The translations under genes and the position numbers were made by a program. The notes under the pieces were generated by a model, which saw only the letters and a list, made by a program, of their open reading frames with translations, was not told the DNA's origin and searched no databases. From Alcanivorax jadensis T9 (lineage in GTDB: Bacteria; Pseudomonadota; Gammaproteobacteria; Pseudomonadales; Alcanivoracaceae), in NCBI RefSeq assembly GCF_000756655.1, contig NZ_ARXU01000010.1, positions 1 through 64,000 on the forward strand: a stretch of DNA of 64,000 bases, written 5' to 3'. This document shows positions 45,869-55,018 of this stretch, piece after piece (the stretch's first letter is position 1; each line of letters starts with the position of its first letter).

Positions 45869-46591
45869 ATGGACGTAATCTGGATCAGCCATCGCGGCCT
45901 GCACCAGCGCCATGTGGAAAACAGCCTGCACGCGTTCGAGGCCGCCGCCGAAGCCGGCTTTCACACCCTGGAAACCGACCTGCGCACTACTCGTGACGGG
46001 CTTATCGTCCTGCATCACGATCCCGCTTTGATTCGCACCGCCAGCAGTGATGCCATCATCGAAGAGATGGATTCGGATCGTTGTATGAGCCACCGCCTCA
46101 ACGACGGCCAGCCACTACTGACCTTCGATGACTTTGCCCGCACTTTTACCGAGCAACGCTGGGTGCTTGATATCAAACCCGAGAGCGCTGAACGCACTCT
46201 GGGCGCCCTGCGCAACTGGGCGGATCAACAACAAAAAGGCGATTGGCTCTGCCGCCAGGCACGCTTTCTGCTCTGGCATCCCGATCACACACGACGGTTA
46301 CGCGAGCTCTTCCCCGCGGCCATTACCATGGCCCCCCAGAACGAATGCCGGCGGGCCGGCCTGTCCCTGTTGATGGGCCTCAGGCCGCTGGCAGCCATCC
46401 GCAACGGGCGCACCTATTCCCTGCCGCCGGTCTTCCATGGTCTCCCCCTGTTCCGTCGCTCCCTGGTGGATGCCTACCACCACCTTGGCGGCCGGGTGCT
46501 GGCATTCCTGCCAGAGGGACAAGAGCAGCAGCGCCAGGCGCTCCGCTCCGGGGTTGATGAGGTGCTCAGCAACACACCGCCACTCGGCTGA
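45869..46591 (+). CDS. Glycerophosphodiester phosphodiesterase family protein
   Basis: A 240-residue TIM-barrel hydrolase. The family start is ISHRGLHQRHVENSLHAF with His8-Arg9, then LETDLRTTRDGLIVLHHDP, giving the metal-binding Glu/Asp and second His; LDIKPE later supplies the third acidic site. No signal peptide, so cytoplasmic. Cleaves deacylated phospholipids to glycerol-3-phosphate. C-terminal VDEVLSNTP is the usual last strand. Confidence 0.88.
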   Translation: MDVIWISHRGLHQRHVENSLHAFEAAAEAGFHTLETDLRTTRDGLIVLHHDPALIRTASSDAIIEEMDSDRCMSHRLNDGQPLLTFDDFARTFTEQRWVLDIKPESAERTLGALRNWADQQQKGDWLCRQARFLLWHPDHTRRLRELFPAAITMAPQNECRRAGLSLLMGLRPLAAIRNGRTYSLPPVFHGLPLFRRSLVDAYHHLGGRVLAFLPEGQEQQRQALRSGVDEVLSNTPPLG

Positions 46592-46702
46592 TCACCTTTA
46601 TTTCGCCACTCAGCAACGCTATCGGCAACCAGACCGCCGGGCTCGTGTTCCTGCCCCGGATCGGGTAGGCTTGCCGCCCCTTCTTAAGTTAGACCCAATT
46701 TC

Positions 46703-48058
46703 ATGCCTTTTACTTCCCTTGGACTGGGGGATGACCTGTTGGCCGCTGTTGCCGATCAGGGTTATCACACCCCGTCACCGATCCAGGCCCAGGCCATCCC
46801 CGCCGTACTCAGCGGCCGTGATGTGATGGCCGCTGCCCAGACCGGCACCGGCAAAACTGCCGGGTTTACCCTGCCCCTGCTGGAGCGCCTGCGCGCCGGC
46901 AAGGCCGCCAGCAATAACCAGGTACGTGCCCTGGTACTGACCCCCACCCGGGAGCTGGCCGCCCAGGTCGCCGAAAGTGTGGCCACCTACGGCAAGAATC
47001 TGCCGCTCACCTCCACCGTGGTATTCGGTGGTGTGAAGGTGAACCCACAGATGCAGCGCCTGCGCGGCGGCGCCGATATCCTGGTAGCCACCCCCGGGCG
47101 CTTGCTGGATCTCTATCAGCAGAACGCGGTGAAATTCGATCACCTGGAAATACTGGTGCTGGATGAAGCGGACCGCATGCTCGACATGGGCTTCATCCAT
47201 GACATCCGCAAGATCCTCTCCAAGCTGCCACCGAAACGGCAGAACCTGATGTTTTCGGCCACCTTCTCCCCGGAGATCCGCGCCCTGGCCAAGGGCCTGG
47301 TGAACGATCCCGTGGAAATCGATGTGAGCCCGCGCAATACCACCACCGAGCTGGTCACCCAATGGATCGCGCCGGTGGACAAACAGCGTAAGGCTGCCCT
47401 GCTCACCCACCTGATCCAGGACAACAACTGGTTCCAGGTGCTGGTCTTCAGCCGTACCAAGCACGGCGCCAACAAGCTGGCCAAGCAGCTGGAAAGCAAC
47501 GGCATCGAAGCCGCCGCGATCCACGGTAACAAGAGCCAGAATGCCCGCACCCGCGCACTGGCAGACTTCAAGAACGGCAAGATACGCGCGCTGGTCGCCA
47601 CCGACATCGCCGCCCGCGGCCTGGACATCGAACAACTGCCCCAGGTCGTCAACGTGGATCTGCCCAATGTGCCCGAAGATTACGTACACCGTATCGGTCG
47701 CACCGGGCGTGCCGGCGCCACCGGCCAGGCCATTTCCCTGGTCAGTGCCGATGAAGCCCAGCAGCTGAAAGATATTGAGCGGCTTACCCAGCAGCAGCTG
47801 GAGCGCAAGATTGTCGCCGGCTTTGAGCCTGGCGAATCACTTCCAGCAGCCGGTGCTCTGCAGCCGCCGAAGCGAAAACGTCCGAAGAAACCCAAACCGG
47901 GTGGAGGAAACGCTGGCGGCGGAAATGCCCAGGCCCGCAACAACAACGGCGGCCAGCAACGTCAGGCAAGACCGGGGAACGACAGCAATCGTCCAGGTAA
48001 CAGCCAACGGCGACGCCGCCCCTCAGGCAATCGCCGACCACAGACCCAGCAGTCCTGA
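46703..48058 (+). CDS. rhlE: DEAD-box RNA helicase RhlE-like
   Basis: A 451-residue RNA helicase: Q motif ([15 protein letters not shown]), motif I AQTGTGKT (about 44-51), Ia [37 protein letters not shown]. The C-terminal tail (about 385-451) is rich in Arg, Gly, Asn and Gln, typical of RhlE proteins that bind ribosomal or mRNA structures. Ends at a bidirectional terminator. Confidence 0.92.
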   Translation: MPFTSLGLGDDLLAAVADQGYHTPSPIQAQAIPAVLSGRDVMAAAQTGTGKTAGFTLPLLERLRAGKAASNNQVRALVLTPTRELAAQVAESVATYGKNLPLTSTVVFGGVKVNPQMQRLRGGADILVATPGRLLDLYQQNAVKFDHLEILVLDEADRMLDMGFIHDIRKILSKLPPKRQNLMFSATFSPEIRALAKGLVNDPVEIDVSPRNTTTELVTQWIAPVDKQRKAALLTHLIQDNNWFQVLVFSRTKHGANKLAKQLESNGIEAAAIHGNKSQNARTRALADFKNGKIRALVATDIAARGLDIEQLPQVVNVDLPNVPEDYVHRIGRTGRAGATGQAISLVSADEAQQLKDIERLTQQQLERKIVAGFEPGESLPAAGALQPPKRKRPKKPKPGGGNAGGGNAQARNNNGGQQRQARPGNDSNRPGNSQRRRRPSGNRRPQTQQS

Positions 48059-48060
48059 AC

Positions 48061-48090
48061 AAGAAAAGGCGCCAATAGGCGCCTTTTCTT
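48061..48090. terminator. Bidirectional terminator after rhlE
   Basis: AAGAAAAGGCGCC and GGCGCCTTTTCTT form a 13-bp perfect stem with a four-base loop, three bases past the rhlE stop codon. It can also end the convergent unknown gene. Confidence 0.9.
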
Positions 48091-48123
48091 TAGCTTCTAG
48101 CTAAAAGCTCGCAGCTGATTGAT

Positions 48124-48798
48124 TTATCGCTGCCGCAGCAGGCCCTGATAGTGGGCCATATACCCTTTCAGCTCGTCATTGCTCAGATCCTTGAGCACCT
48201 TGTTGTTCACCGCATGCACGGCCTTGCGGCTACCATCAATCCCCACATTCAGGGCTTTCTGGGTCACAAAGCCGATTTTGACTTCCTTGGTGTTGGCGAC
48301 AAAGACTTCATCGATAATTTTGTCCGACATGGCGCTCATCACCCGGGTAACCAGGGCCACGTCTTCGGTGCCCTTGCCTGCCGCACACAGCTCGGTGGCC
48401 TTGCGGAAATCAGCGGCAAAGCTGTCTTCCACCGGGAAAGCGATACTGGCGTGATTATCGTTGTCGTCGCCAGCCTGCCAGTACATGGCCTTCACGTTCT
48501 TCACCACCGGGGCGAATTCCGCGTTAGACACCTTCTTGAAAATTTGGCGGGTGAGCATGCTGGATGCCTTGCCGGCGGTGGACACGGCAAAGTCGATCAC
48601 CTTCTTCTGGCCCCCGGACAGCTCGGTCATGTTGGCCGGCTCCACCAGGAACAGGCTGAGAATCCGGTCGGTAAGATGATCCACCATGTGAATGAACTTC
48701 TCGGCACTGTCTTTACGATCGTGCTCGACGGCATGAAGGAAATCTTCGGTGCTGTTTACCAGCGCCGGGTTAGCGGGAATCGCCACCACGTTCTGCAT
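48124..48798 (-). CDS. Conserved-looking protein of unknown function
   Basis: A 224-residue soluble, mostly helical protein I do not recognise. ATG 48798 has AAGGA seven bases upstream; the frame runs 33 codons further without a ribosome site. No signal peptide, membrane segment or catalytic motif is seen. Sequence includes FIHMVDHLTDRILSLFLVEP and a Lys/Val-rich C-terminal half (VNNKVLKDLSNDELKGY). Codon use looks like its neighbours. It stands alone between rhlE and a CACAGAGG repeat. Confidence 0.7.
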   Translation of the reverse strand: MQNVVAIPANPALVNSTEDFLHAVEHDRKDSAEKFIHMVDHLTDRILSLFLVEPANMTELSGGQKKVIDFAVSTAGKASSMLTRQIFKKVSNAEFAPVVKNVKAMYWQAGDDNDNHASIAFPVEDSFAADFRKATELCAAGKGTEDVALVTRVMSAMSDKIIDEVFVANTKEVKIGFVTQKALNVGIDGSRKAVHAVNNKVLKDLSNDELKGYMAHYQGLLRQR

Positions 48799-48976
48799 TG
48801 TTATATCCTTGCCTTGCAAACAGTTGCTGTCACTGAAAAAACTCATGATAGCTGGGCGTTGGCCCGAGGGGAAACGCCGATCGGGCCGGAATAACAAAGC
48901 CTATACGATGGCGATCATGAACCCGGCAATGAAAGAGGCCGCAGTAGCGCCGCGTACCAAGCCTGAATCAAAAGCA

Positions 48977-49053
48977 TTTTCACCACAGAGGGCACAGAGC
49001 ACACAGAGAAAAACCGGTTTTCCCTCAGTGATCTCTGTGCCCTCGGTGGTAAA
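48977..49053. repeat. CACAGAGG palindromic repeat, copy C
   Basis: Left arm TTTTCACCACAGAGGGCACA (48977 onward) and right arm ending CTCTGTGCCCTCGGTGGTAA (to 49053), one mismatch. The sequence just upstream (GAATCAAAAGCATTTT) matches the left flank of copy B (GGATCAAAAGCGTTTC), showing shared ancestry beyond the palindrome. Confidence 0.85.
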
Positions 49054-49079
49054 TCAGTCTTTGGTATTTAATTGCCGGG

Positions 49080-49607
49080 TTAACTGGCGTCCTGGCTGGC
49101 ACCGGGGTGGCGAACCGTTTCCGCAGAACGGCCTGCTGCGCGGATATCCACCTGGGGCGAGGTAACCATGGTGCCGTCCATGGCACAGTCCGGGCCCAGC
49201 GTGACCGCGTCAAACGTGGCCGAGCCATCCGTGTTTCCCCACACCAGTGATACTGGCTCCGGACCACAGACCCCCCCCAACAGTGGCACCCTGACCTTGA
49301 CCTGCATATCGTCCACCGTGAGGCGCCCCGGATGATCCACCTGCCCCTGCCAGGGCAGCGCCAGCGCCTTGATACTTTTGCACAACGGATTCATGCCACC
49401 GAAGATGACCTCGGTAACCCGAATGGCGCCCTGCTCACTGACCTGGCCGTTGAAAGTGGTATGGCAACTGACCGGGATAGCGCCTTTCTTCATGGCCAGT
49501 TTACCGCTGGCAGAAAACGCCCCCGCCGGAGCCACCGTCACGTCTGCACTGGCCACCCCGGCACACGCCCAGGCCATAACCGCCCCGGCAATGATGTTCC
49601 TTATCAT
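49080..49607 (-). CDS. PraB-like secreted protein (alkane-oxidation activator family)
   Basis: A 175-residue exported protein with a 21-residue signal peptide (ends GVASA). The pattern after it, APAGAFSASGKLAMKKG, SCHTTFNGQV, NPLCK, VCGPEPVSLVW and GPDCA, with four well-spaced cysteines, is that of the PraA/PraB family of Pseudomonas, secreted proteins that promote growth on alkanes or act in biofilm matrix. The assignment rests on this pattern from memory. The last 20 residues (RSAETVRHPGASQDAS) look unlike the family and may be an extension next to repeat copy C. Confidence 0.6.
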   Translation of the reverse strand: MIRNIIAGAVMAWACAGVASADVTVAPAGAFSASGKLAMKKGAIPVSCHTTFNGQVSEQGAIRVTEVIFGGMNPLCKSIKALALPWQGQVDHPGRLTVDDMQVKVRVPLLGGVCGPEPVSLVWGNTDGSATFDAVTLGPDCAMDGTMVTSPQVDIRAAGRSAETVRHPGASQDAS

Positions 49608-49743
49608 TATTGTTATTCCCTAGCGATGTGTTCACCGGCATGGTGGCATGATGGAGAGAGACGCCCCAAGCCAGCCGGACGCAAAACCACGACCGCTCGG
49701 CAGTTTTTCTTAAGGAGCCTCTGAATAACTCCTTAACGCCAGG

Positions 49744-50649
49744 CTACAACAGCTGGTAACCGATACTCCCCAGCACCGCCAGCACCACGGCCCACTTGGC
49801 TGTCACGTAGAAGGTCTTGTTCTTCCGCTTTACCGATTTCAGGAAGCCCTTGTAGGCAATCACCCCTTTGCCCAACTTGTTACCCACACCGGTGTGGCTG
49901 CTATCCAGATTATCGATGAAAAACAAGCGGTTGAAGAACCAGCCGAAGTACCAGTACACCTTCTGCACCCACTTCCATTTCATCGGTCGGTCCACGTCAG
50001 TCATCAGGATAATCCGCGGCGTCTCGGTGCGGTTCCAGGCGGAGTGGATGTAGGTTTCATCAAAAATGATGCTGTCGCCATCACGCCAGATGTAGTCATC
50101 CTCATTGACCGTCAGGCCACAGCCTTCATCATTGGGCGTGCTCAGCCCCATGGAATAACGCAGGGTGTAGGCGAACGGATCATGGTGACGATTGAGCTTC
50201 TTGCCCGGCATCAGTACCGCAAACAGGGCAATGTTCATAGACGGCAGCTGATCCAGCAGGGCCATGGTTTTCGGCGCCAGATCGTAGGCAGAGGGCAACT
50301 TGTTGTCGTACACCTTCAGGTAAAAACTGGTCCAACGACCATCCTTGTAGAAACTACTGGCTGGCAAATCATCCTTGGCGGCGATCTTGCCTCCTTCATA
50401 AAGCGCCAGCGCCTCGTCGCGAATGGTTTCCCAGTTGTCCTCGATCAGCTGCAGCTCGGGAAAATGGTTCACACCGATGCGCGGCGTGGTAGGCACCTTC
50501 GACAACAGGTAGGCCGGGATATTGAACGGCACCATGAAAGTGGAAAAATCCGACAGCTGCCGCTTGAGCCCGAGCGGCTTGCGATTGCGCACCCGGATAA
50601 ACACAATGCAGCCCACATAGAGCAGCACACAGACCACAATAACGGCCAT
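49744..50649 (-). CDS. lpxO: LpxO-like lipid A hydroxylase
   Basis: A 301-residue Fe(II)/2-oxoglutarate dioxygenase of the aspartyl/asparaginyl beta-hydroxylase fold. N-terminal membrane helix (residues about 2-20), catalytic core with HHDPFAYTLRYSMGLSTPND (iron-binding HxD), YIWRDGDSIIFDETYIHSAWN (distal His) and RIILMTDVDRP (2-oxoglutarate Arg), and a C-terminal hydrophobic segment. This is the LpxO layout: 2-hydroxylation of a lipid A secondary acyl chain at the inner membrane. Substrate by family inference. Confidence 0.88.
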   Translation of the reverse strand: MAVIVVCVLLYVGCIVFIRVRNRKPLGLKRQLSDFSTFMVPFNIPAYLLSKVPTTPRIGVNHFPELQLIEDNWETIRDEALALYEGGKIAAKDDLPASSFYKDGRWTSFYLKVYDNKLPSAYDLAPKTMALLDQLPSMNIALFAVLMPGKKLNRHHDPFAYTLRYSMGLSTPNDEGCGLTVNEDDYIWRDGDSIIFDETYIHSAWNRTETPRIILMTDVDRPMKWKWVQKVYWYFGWFFNRLFFIDNLDSSHTGVGNKLGKGVIAYKGFLKSVKRKNKTFYVTAKWAVVLAVLGSIGYQLL

Positions 50650-50972
50650 AACCTGTACCTTTATTCTGCCAACGGGGCTTTAACTGCCCGAAACGGGCCA
50701 CCCGGAAAATGAATGGGCGGGATTTTACCTCAATTCAGCCGGTAAAACCGGAGGCACATCGGTAATTTGCTGCCGCTGCTCGACACCACCAGCCCGTTTT
50801 GAGGGGGTCAGGGAGTTATGAATCAGGCAACACTTCCTCGAACCGGGACAACCCCACCTGCAGACGCACCTTGACCAGAGACATCGAGGACAGGCACAGG
50901 CCCGAGACGAAAAAAGCCTCTAAAAAGAGGCTTTTCCCGATGCAAATTGAGCGCAGAAACGCTCAGGAAAGA
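50650..50972. other. Noncoding gap between lpxO and sat
   Basis: About 320 bases. Contains the sat terminator at 50911-50935 and should contain the lpxO promoter; no frame of credible size and no repeat of the window's families was found. Confidence 0.5.
50911..50935 (-). terminator. Terminator after sat
   Basis: AAGCCTC/GAGGCTT stem with an A/T-rich loop; on the minus strand it follows sat by about 37 bases and ends in six T. A good intrinsic terminator. Confidence 0.85.
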
Positions 50973-52178
50973 TTACTTGCCAGCGTCCAGCGTCTGGTAA
51001 TAATCCATCAGAATCTGTGCTACTTCCGGGCGGGAGAACTCCTGCGGGGGGGCAATGCCCTGACCCAGCATCTCACGCACCTTGGTGCCTGACAGCAGAA
51101 CAAAGTCGTCCTTGGTGTGATCAGGCACGTCGCGCATCATCACCACGCGTCCGAGTTTCTTCGAATAGGCGGTGTGATCGGCCTCGAAGATTTTAATTTC
51201 CAGAGCACCCGCTGGCACTTTCTCCTGGAAGATGGTTTGTGCGTCGAAGGCGCCGTAATAATCACCGACACCGGCATGGTCACGGCCAACAATCAAATGG
51301 CTGCAACCGCAGTTCTGGCGAAATACCGCATGCAGAACGGCTTCACGGGGACCGGCGTACAACATGTCAAAACCGTAACCGGTAATCATCACGGTGTTGG
51401 GCGGGAAATACACTTCCACCATTTTGCGAATGGAGGCATCACGCACGTCGGCCGGAATATCACCCGCTTTCAATTTGCCCAGCAGCATATGAATCAGGAT
51501 ACCGTCAGCGTTCAGCGCTTCCTGGGCCATACGGCACAGTTCTTCGTGGGCGCGGTGCATCGGGTTACGGGTCTGGAAAGCGACCACATTATTCCAGCCA
51601 CGCTCCACGAACTCGTTGCGGATGGACACCGCGGTGCGGAAGGTATCGGGGAAGTCGTCAGCAAAGTAGGAGTAGTTCAACACCTGGATATCGCCGGAAA
51701 CGATAAAGTTGCCTGCGGCCAGGAAATTGGCCACACCCGGGTGCTGCTTGTCGTTGGTGGCAAAAACCTGCTCGGCCACGGCTTCCAGTTCGGCGTCAGA
51801 CGCTTCTTCGATGGCGGCTACATCCATCACCGCAATCACCGGCTGGCCGTCCACATTGGGATCGCGCAGGGCGATGCGCTTGGCGCCTTCAATGGCGCTG
51901 ACATCCTGCAACATATTGACGATCGGCACGGGCCAGAACAGGCCATCGGCGGTGGTCAGGTTTTCCGCCACTGACAGCATGTCGGCCTTGTTCATATAGC
52001 CAGACAACGGGGTGAAATAACCGGCCCCCATCATCACCGCATTGGCGGCAGCTGCCGAGCTGATCACTACTGAAGGCAGTGATTCCGCTTCATGCTGCAA
52101 GGCAACGCGCGCAGCTTCATCGGCGACGTACAAGGGATTCAATGCGTCCGCACCATGCGGCTTGACCAAAGCGACCAT
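50973..52178 (-). CDS. sat: Sulfate adenylyltransferase, homo-oligomeric type
   Basis: ATP sulfurylase of 401 residues that makes adenosine 5'-phosphosulfate from sulfate and ATP. N-terminal PUA-like domain, then the catalytic domain with QTRNPMHRAHEEL (about residues 203-215) and GRDHAGVGDYYG. It is the single-chain type rather than CysDN. Ribosome site GGAG lies seven bases before the ATG. No other sulfate-assimilation gene is adjacent. A TATACT -10 box (52226-52231) lies upstream. Confidence 0.95.
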   Translation of the reverse strand: MVALVKPHGADALNPLYVADEAARVALQHEAESLPSVVISSAAAANAVMMGAGYFTPLSGYMNKADMLSVAENLTTADGLFWPVPIVNMLQDVSAIEGAKRIALRDPNVDGQPVIAVMDVAAIEEASDAELEAVAEQVFATNDKQHPGVANFLAAGNFIVSGDIQVLNYSYFADDFPDTFRTAVSIRNEFVERGWNNVVAFQTRNPMHRAHEELCRMAQEALNADGILIHMLLGKLKAGDIPADVRDASIRKMVEVYFPPNTVMITGYGFDMLYAGPREAVLHAVFRQNCGCSHLIVGRDHAGVGDYYGAFDAQTIFQEKVPAGALEIKIFEADHTAYSKKLGRVVMMRDVPDHTKDDFVLLSGTKVREMLGQGIAPPQEFSRPEVAQILMDYYQTLDAGK

Positions 52179-52492
52179 CTATTTACTCCAAATGCTCAAT
52201 CAACGGGGTATCCATATCGCGGCGCAGTATAGCAAAGGATAGGCAACAGGTCGGCCCGGAGAGAGTGACAACAGCGGGAAAAGCGGAAAAGCAAGAACAA
52301 AACCAATAAAATCAAATGGTTAAAATAACACTAGCGAGATTCAGCGGCCCACTTTTTTCACTCATTTATCGGCATAGCAAGCATGGCCACTGTCAACTCA
52401 ACCTTTTGTATTACCCTCTTTCCGCCAAATCACAACTCCTAGCCAACAGCCTATGAGCAGAATGGCCCCGGATTCAGCCAAACAATACCGGG
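52179..52492. other. AT-rich gap upstream of sat
   Basis: About 310 bases, clearly more AT-rich than the genes around it. It contains a TATACT -10-like box for sat (minus strand, 52226-52231) without a clear -35. The part nearer the M14 hydrolase gene has no terminator or frame that I can support. Confidence 0.5.
52226..52231 (-). promoter_or_regulatory. -10-like box upstream of sat
   Basis: TATACT on the minus strand, about 48 bases before the sat start. No matching -35 is seen at 16-18 bases, so an activator-dependent promoter is possible. Confidence 0.4.
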
Positions 52493-53551
52493 TTATACAA
52501 TCGGCGGCTCACCGGAAAGGGTCGGCCCCTCTTCGATATCGTTGGTGAACACTTCCAGCGACTGCGCCACTTCACTGACTTCCTCGAAGCGGGCAATGTG
52601 GTAGAGGGCTTCGCCTTCGTTCACCAGCGGCATGTTGTTGCGCCCCACCAGGATGCCGGCGGCCGGAGAGTGGATGTTGACGTCATCGCCACCGAAGGGG
52701 CTGGAGATACGGCCGATCAGGTCGTCTTTCTTGATCCAGGCCCCCAGTGCCACCAGTGGCAGAAAAACGCCATCGCGCTCGGCACGCACCCAGCTCGAAG
52801 AGCGGGCGATATAGGGTTCGCTGGGCACCTTGGCGCGACGAGCGCCAGTCATGCCCAGGTGCTGAAGAATGTTGAGAACGCCTTTAACCCCAGCGCGGAT
52901 GCAGGACTCGTCGAAACGCAGGGCCTCGCCCGCCTCATAGGTAATCACCGGGATGCCCTGGGCTTCAGCCACTTCCCGCAGCGTACCCTCGCCCAGTACC
53001 GAGTTGATCACCACCGGTACGCCAAAGGCGTTGGCCATGGCGGCAGTGCCCTCGTTGGACAGGTCAGCGCGGATCTGCGGCAGGTTGGCACGGTGCACGG
53101 CACCGGTATGCAGGTCCACGGCATGGGTAGCCCGATCCAGCACCTGGCTTTTGAACTGCCAGGCCATACGCGCGCCCAGGCTGCCGGTTTCGGAGCCAGG
53201 GAAGCAGCGATTCAGGTCACGGCGGTCCGGCAGGTAGCGGGTCTTGTGAATGAACCCGAATACGTTGACCACCGGCACCGCCAGCAGCGTACCGCTGAGG
53301 CTTTTCAGGGCGGAATGGCGCAACAGGCGGCGGATGATTTCCACCCCGTTGAGTTCGTCACCGTGGATTGCCGCACTGACCATCAGCACCGGCCCGGGCT
53401 TGCGCCCGTGGATCACATGAATGGGGACATTCAGGGGCGTCTGGGTATAGAGCTGCGCCAACGGCAGCTCCACCTTGGCCCGGGTCCCAGGCTTGACGCT
53501 GACGCCATCCAGTTCAAACGGCAATACTTTCGGTTCTTTGGTATTTTTCAT
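52493..53551 (-). CDS. M14/AstE-like zinc hydrolase (succinylglutamate desuccinylase family)
   Basis: A 352-residue zinc hydrolase of the AstE/AspA branch of M14 peptidases. Zinc ligands are His63 and Glu66 in HGDELNG and His148 in DLHTG; the catalytic Glu is near 208 in YEAGEALRF. A C-terminal beta-barrel (about 255-325) with VNIHSPAAGILVG follows. No arginine-catabolism genes are nearby; instead it is downstream of gloA, rimB and rimK, so it likely removes or trims amino acid tags made by RimK. GGGTGA ribosome site precedes the ATG. Confidence 0.85.
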   Translation of the reverse strand: MKNTKEPKVLPFELDGVSVKPGTRAKVELPLAQLYTQTPLNVPIHVIHGRKPGPVLMVSAAIHGDELNGVEIIRRLLRHSALKSLSGTLLAVPVVNVFGFIHKTRYLPDRRDLNRCFPGSETGSLGARMAWQFKSQVLDRATHAVDLHTGAVHRANLPQIRADLSNEGTAAMANAFGVPVVINSVLGEGTLREVAEAQGIPVITYEAGEALRFDESCIRAGVKGVLNILQHLGMTGARRAKVPSEPYIARSSSWVRAERDGVFLPLVALGAWIKKDDLIGRISSPFGGDDVNIHSPAAGILVGRNNMPLVNEGEALYHIARFEEVSEVAQSLEVFTNDIEEGPTLSGEPPIV

Positions 53552-53584
53552 TTTTCACCCGAAACAGCCACTACATTACATCCA

Positions 53585-53655
53585 CTGTAGGAGCCTCGCT
53601 TGAGAGGCGAACTCTACGATGCAAAACCTTCGCGCCTCAAGCGGCGCTCCTACGG
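53585..53655. repeat. GTAGGAGCC/GGCGCTCCTAC palindrome between rimK and the M14 gene
   Basis: Arms at 53585-53611 and 53629-53655 (CTGTAGGAGCCTCGCTTGAG against CTCAAGCGGCGCTCCTACGG) with a few mismatches and only 17 bases between. Unlike other copies it lies between two genes of the same strand and may weaken transcription or message linkage between rimK and the hydrolase gene. Confidence 0.85.
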
Positions 53656-53664
53656 GAGCGAGGA

Positions 53665-54573
53665 TCAGCCCTTGGAGCCTTTTGTCTGAGTCCGGTAGGG
53701 ACGCGCATCCTTTTCGATGAAATTGATGACCATGCTCGCCACGTCCTTGTTGGTGGAGGTTTCGATACCCTCCAGCCCCGGGGAGGAATTCACCTCCATG
53801 ACTAGCGGACCATGGTTGGAACGCAGGATGTCTACACCCGCCACATTCAGCCCCATGATTCGGGCGGCACGTACAGCGGTGGCGCGCTCTTCCGGGGTAA
53901 TACGGATCAGGCTGGCGCTGCCGCCGCGGTGCAGGTTGGAACGAAACTCGCCGGGCAGAGCCTGGCGCTTCATGGCGGCGATCACCTTGCCACCCACCAC
54001 GAAACAGCGAATATCAGCACCGCCAGCTTCCTTGATGTATTCCTGCACCATCACCGATACGTTCAGGCCCATAAAGGCCTCGATCACCGATTCCGCCGCC
54101 TTGCGGGTTTCCGCCAGCACCACGCCGATGCCCTGGGTACCTTCCAGCATCTTGATCACCAGGGGGGCACCGCGAACCATGTTGATCAGGTCGGGAATAT
54201 CATCCGGGGAGTGGGCAAAACCGGTAATCGGCAAGCCAACCCCCTTGCGCGACAACAGCTGCGACGAACGCAACTTGTCTCGCGAGCGGGAGATGGCGAC
54301 CGATTCATTGACGGGAAACACACCCATCATCTCGAACTGGCGCAGGACTGCCGTACCGTAATGAGTGATGGAGGCACCAATCCGCGGAATCACCGCATCA
54401 AAGCCTTCCAGCACTTCACCCTTGAAGTGAATTTCCGGCTTGTGAGACACCATGCTCATATAGCAACGCAAGGTATCAATCACATGCATTTCGTGGCCGG
54501 CCGCCTCGCCCGCCTCCACCAGTCGGCGGGTGGAGTACAGTCGCTTGTTTCTCGAAAGAATGGCAATTTTCAT
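53665..54573 (-). CDS. rimK: RimK-type ATP-grasp glutamate ligase
   Basis: A 302-residue ATP-grasp enzyme that adds glutamates to the C-terminus of ribosomal protein S6 and can make poly-glutamate. N-terminal pre-ATP-grasp domain ([20 protein letters not shown]), ATP-grasp core from about residue 95 with [17 protein letters not shown], metal-binding [14 protein letters not shown] near 265. The ATG overlaps the stop of the rimB-like gene by four bases. The protein has E. coli RimK length (300). Confidence 0.93.
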   Translation of the reverse strand: MKIAILSRNKRLYSTRRLVEAGEAAGHEMHVIDTLRCYMSMVSHKPEIHFKGEVLEGFDAVIPRIGASITHYGTAVLRQFEMMGVFPVNESVAISRSRDKLRSSQLLSRKGVGLPITGFAHSPDDIPDLINMVRGAPLVIKMLEGTQGIGVVLAETRKAAESVIEAFMGLNVSVMVQEYIKEAGGADIRCFVVGGKVIAAMKRQALPGEFRSNLHRGGSASLIRITPEERATAVRAARIMGLNVAGVDILRSNHGPLVMEVNSSPGLEGIETSTNKDVASMVINFIEKDARPYRTQTKGSKG

Positions 54574-55007
54574 GGTTGGTCTTTATTTCCACCTAGAAGA
54601 AAAGATGCCGTGGGATCGACAGCAATCTCGCCCATGGCGGTTCGTCCCAACAGCATACGGAATTTCATGTTTTCACGATCAGTCAGGGTGATTTCGATGG
54701 GCCAACGGCGCCCCCCTAACTCGATATGGGTGAGGATCACCGGGCGCTCTTCCTTGTGGCCACCGGAATCAGTGACGACCCGGCGGTCCAGCACCACGGC
54801 CTCGCAATGGCTGACCTGGTCCTGGCCCTGGATCGGGTGGATGGAAAAACGGACCCATTCCTGGTTATCGCGCTGAAAACTTTCTACCTGGAAGGCATGC
54901 AACGCAGAAGTACGGGCCCCGGTATCCACCTTGGCCTTGATCGCTTCAATGTCCAGTTCGGGTAACGCTACCCATTCCCGCCAACCGACGGTGACCTTAT
55001 TTACCAA
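54570..55007 (-). CDS. rimB: RimB-like retropepsin-fold protease (DUF785)
   Basis: A 145-residue single-domain protein of the ATP-dependent zinc protease/DUF785 family, a retropepsin-like fold with the motif [14 protein letters not shown] (Asp28-Thr-Gly-Ala). Named RimB in Pseudomonas, where RimA, RimB and RimK together set S6 glutamation. The start appears to be TTG 55007, with AGGGG eight bases upstream; no ATG or GTG option exists nearby. It follows gloA by 11 bases and overlaps rimK. Confidence 0.85.
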   Translation of the reverse strand: MVNKVTVGWREWVALPELDIEAIKAKVDTGARTSALHAFQVESFQRDNQEWVRFSIHPIQGQDQVSHCEAVVLDRRVVTDSGGHKEERPVILTHIELGGRRWPIEITLTDRENMKFRMLLGRTAMGEIAVDPTASFLLGGNKDQP

Positions 55008-55018
55008 TCGAGAACCCC

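Noticed and set aside
48961-49070. Short frames containing HRGHRE-like peptides at CACAGAGG repeats
   Set aside because: They are translations of the palindromic repeat and occur at each copy in either direction; no ribosome sites.
52493-53551. astE of the arginine succinyltransferase pathway
   Set aside because: None of the other ast genes is near and the gene sits with rimK and rimB; only family-level similarity supports AstE.
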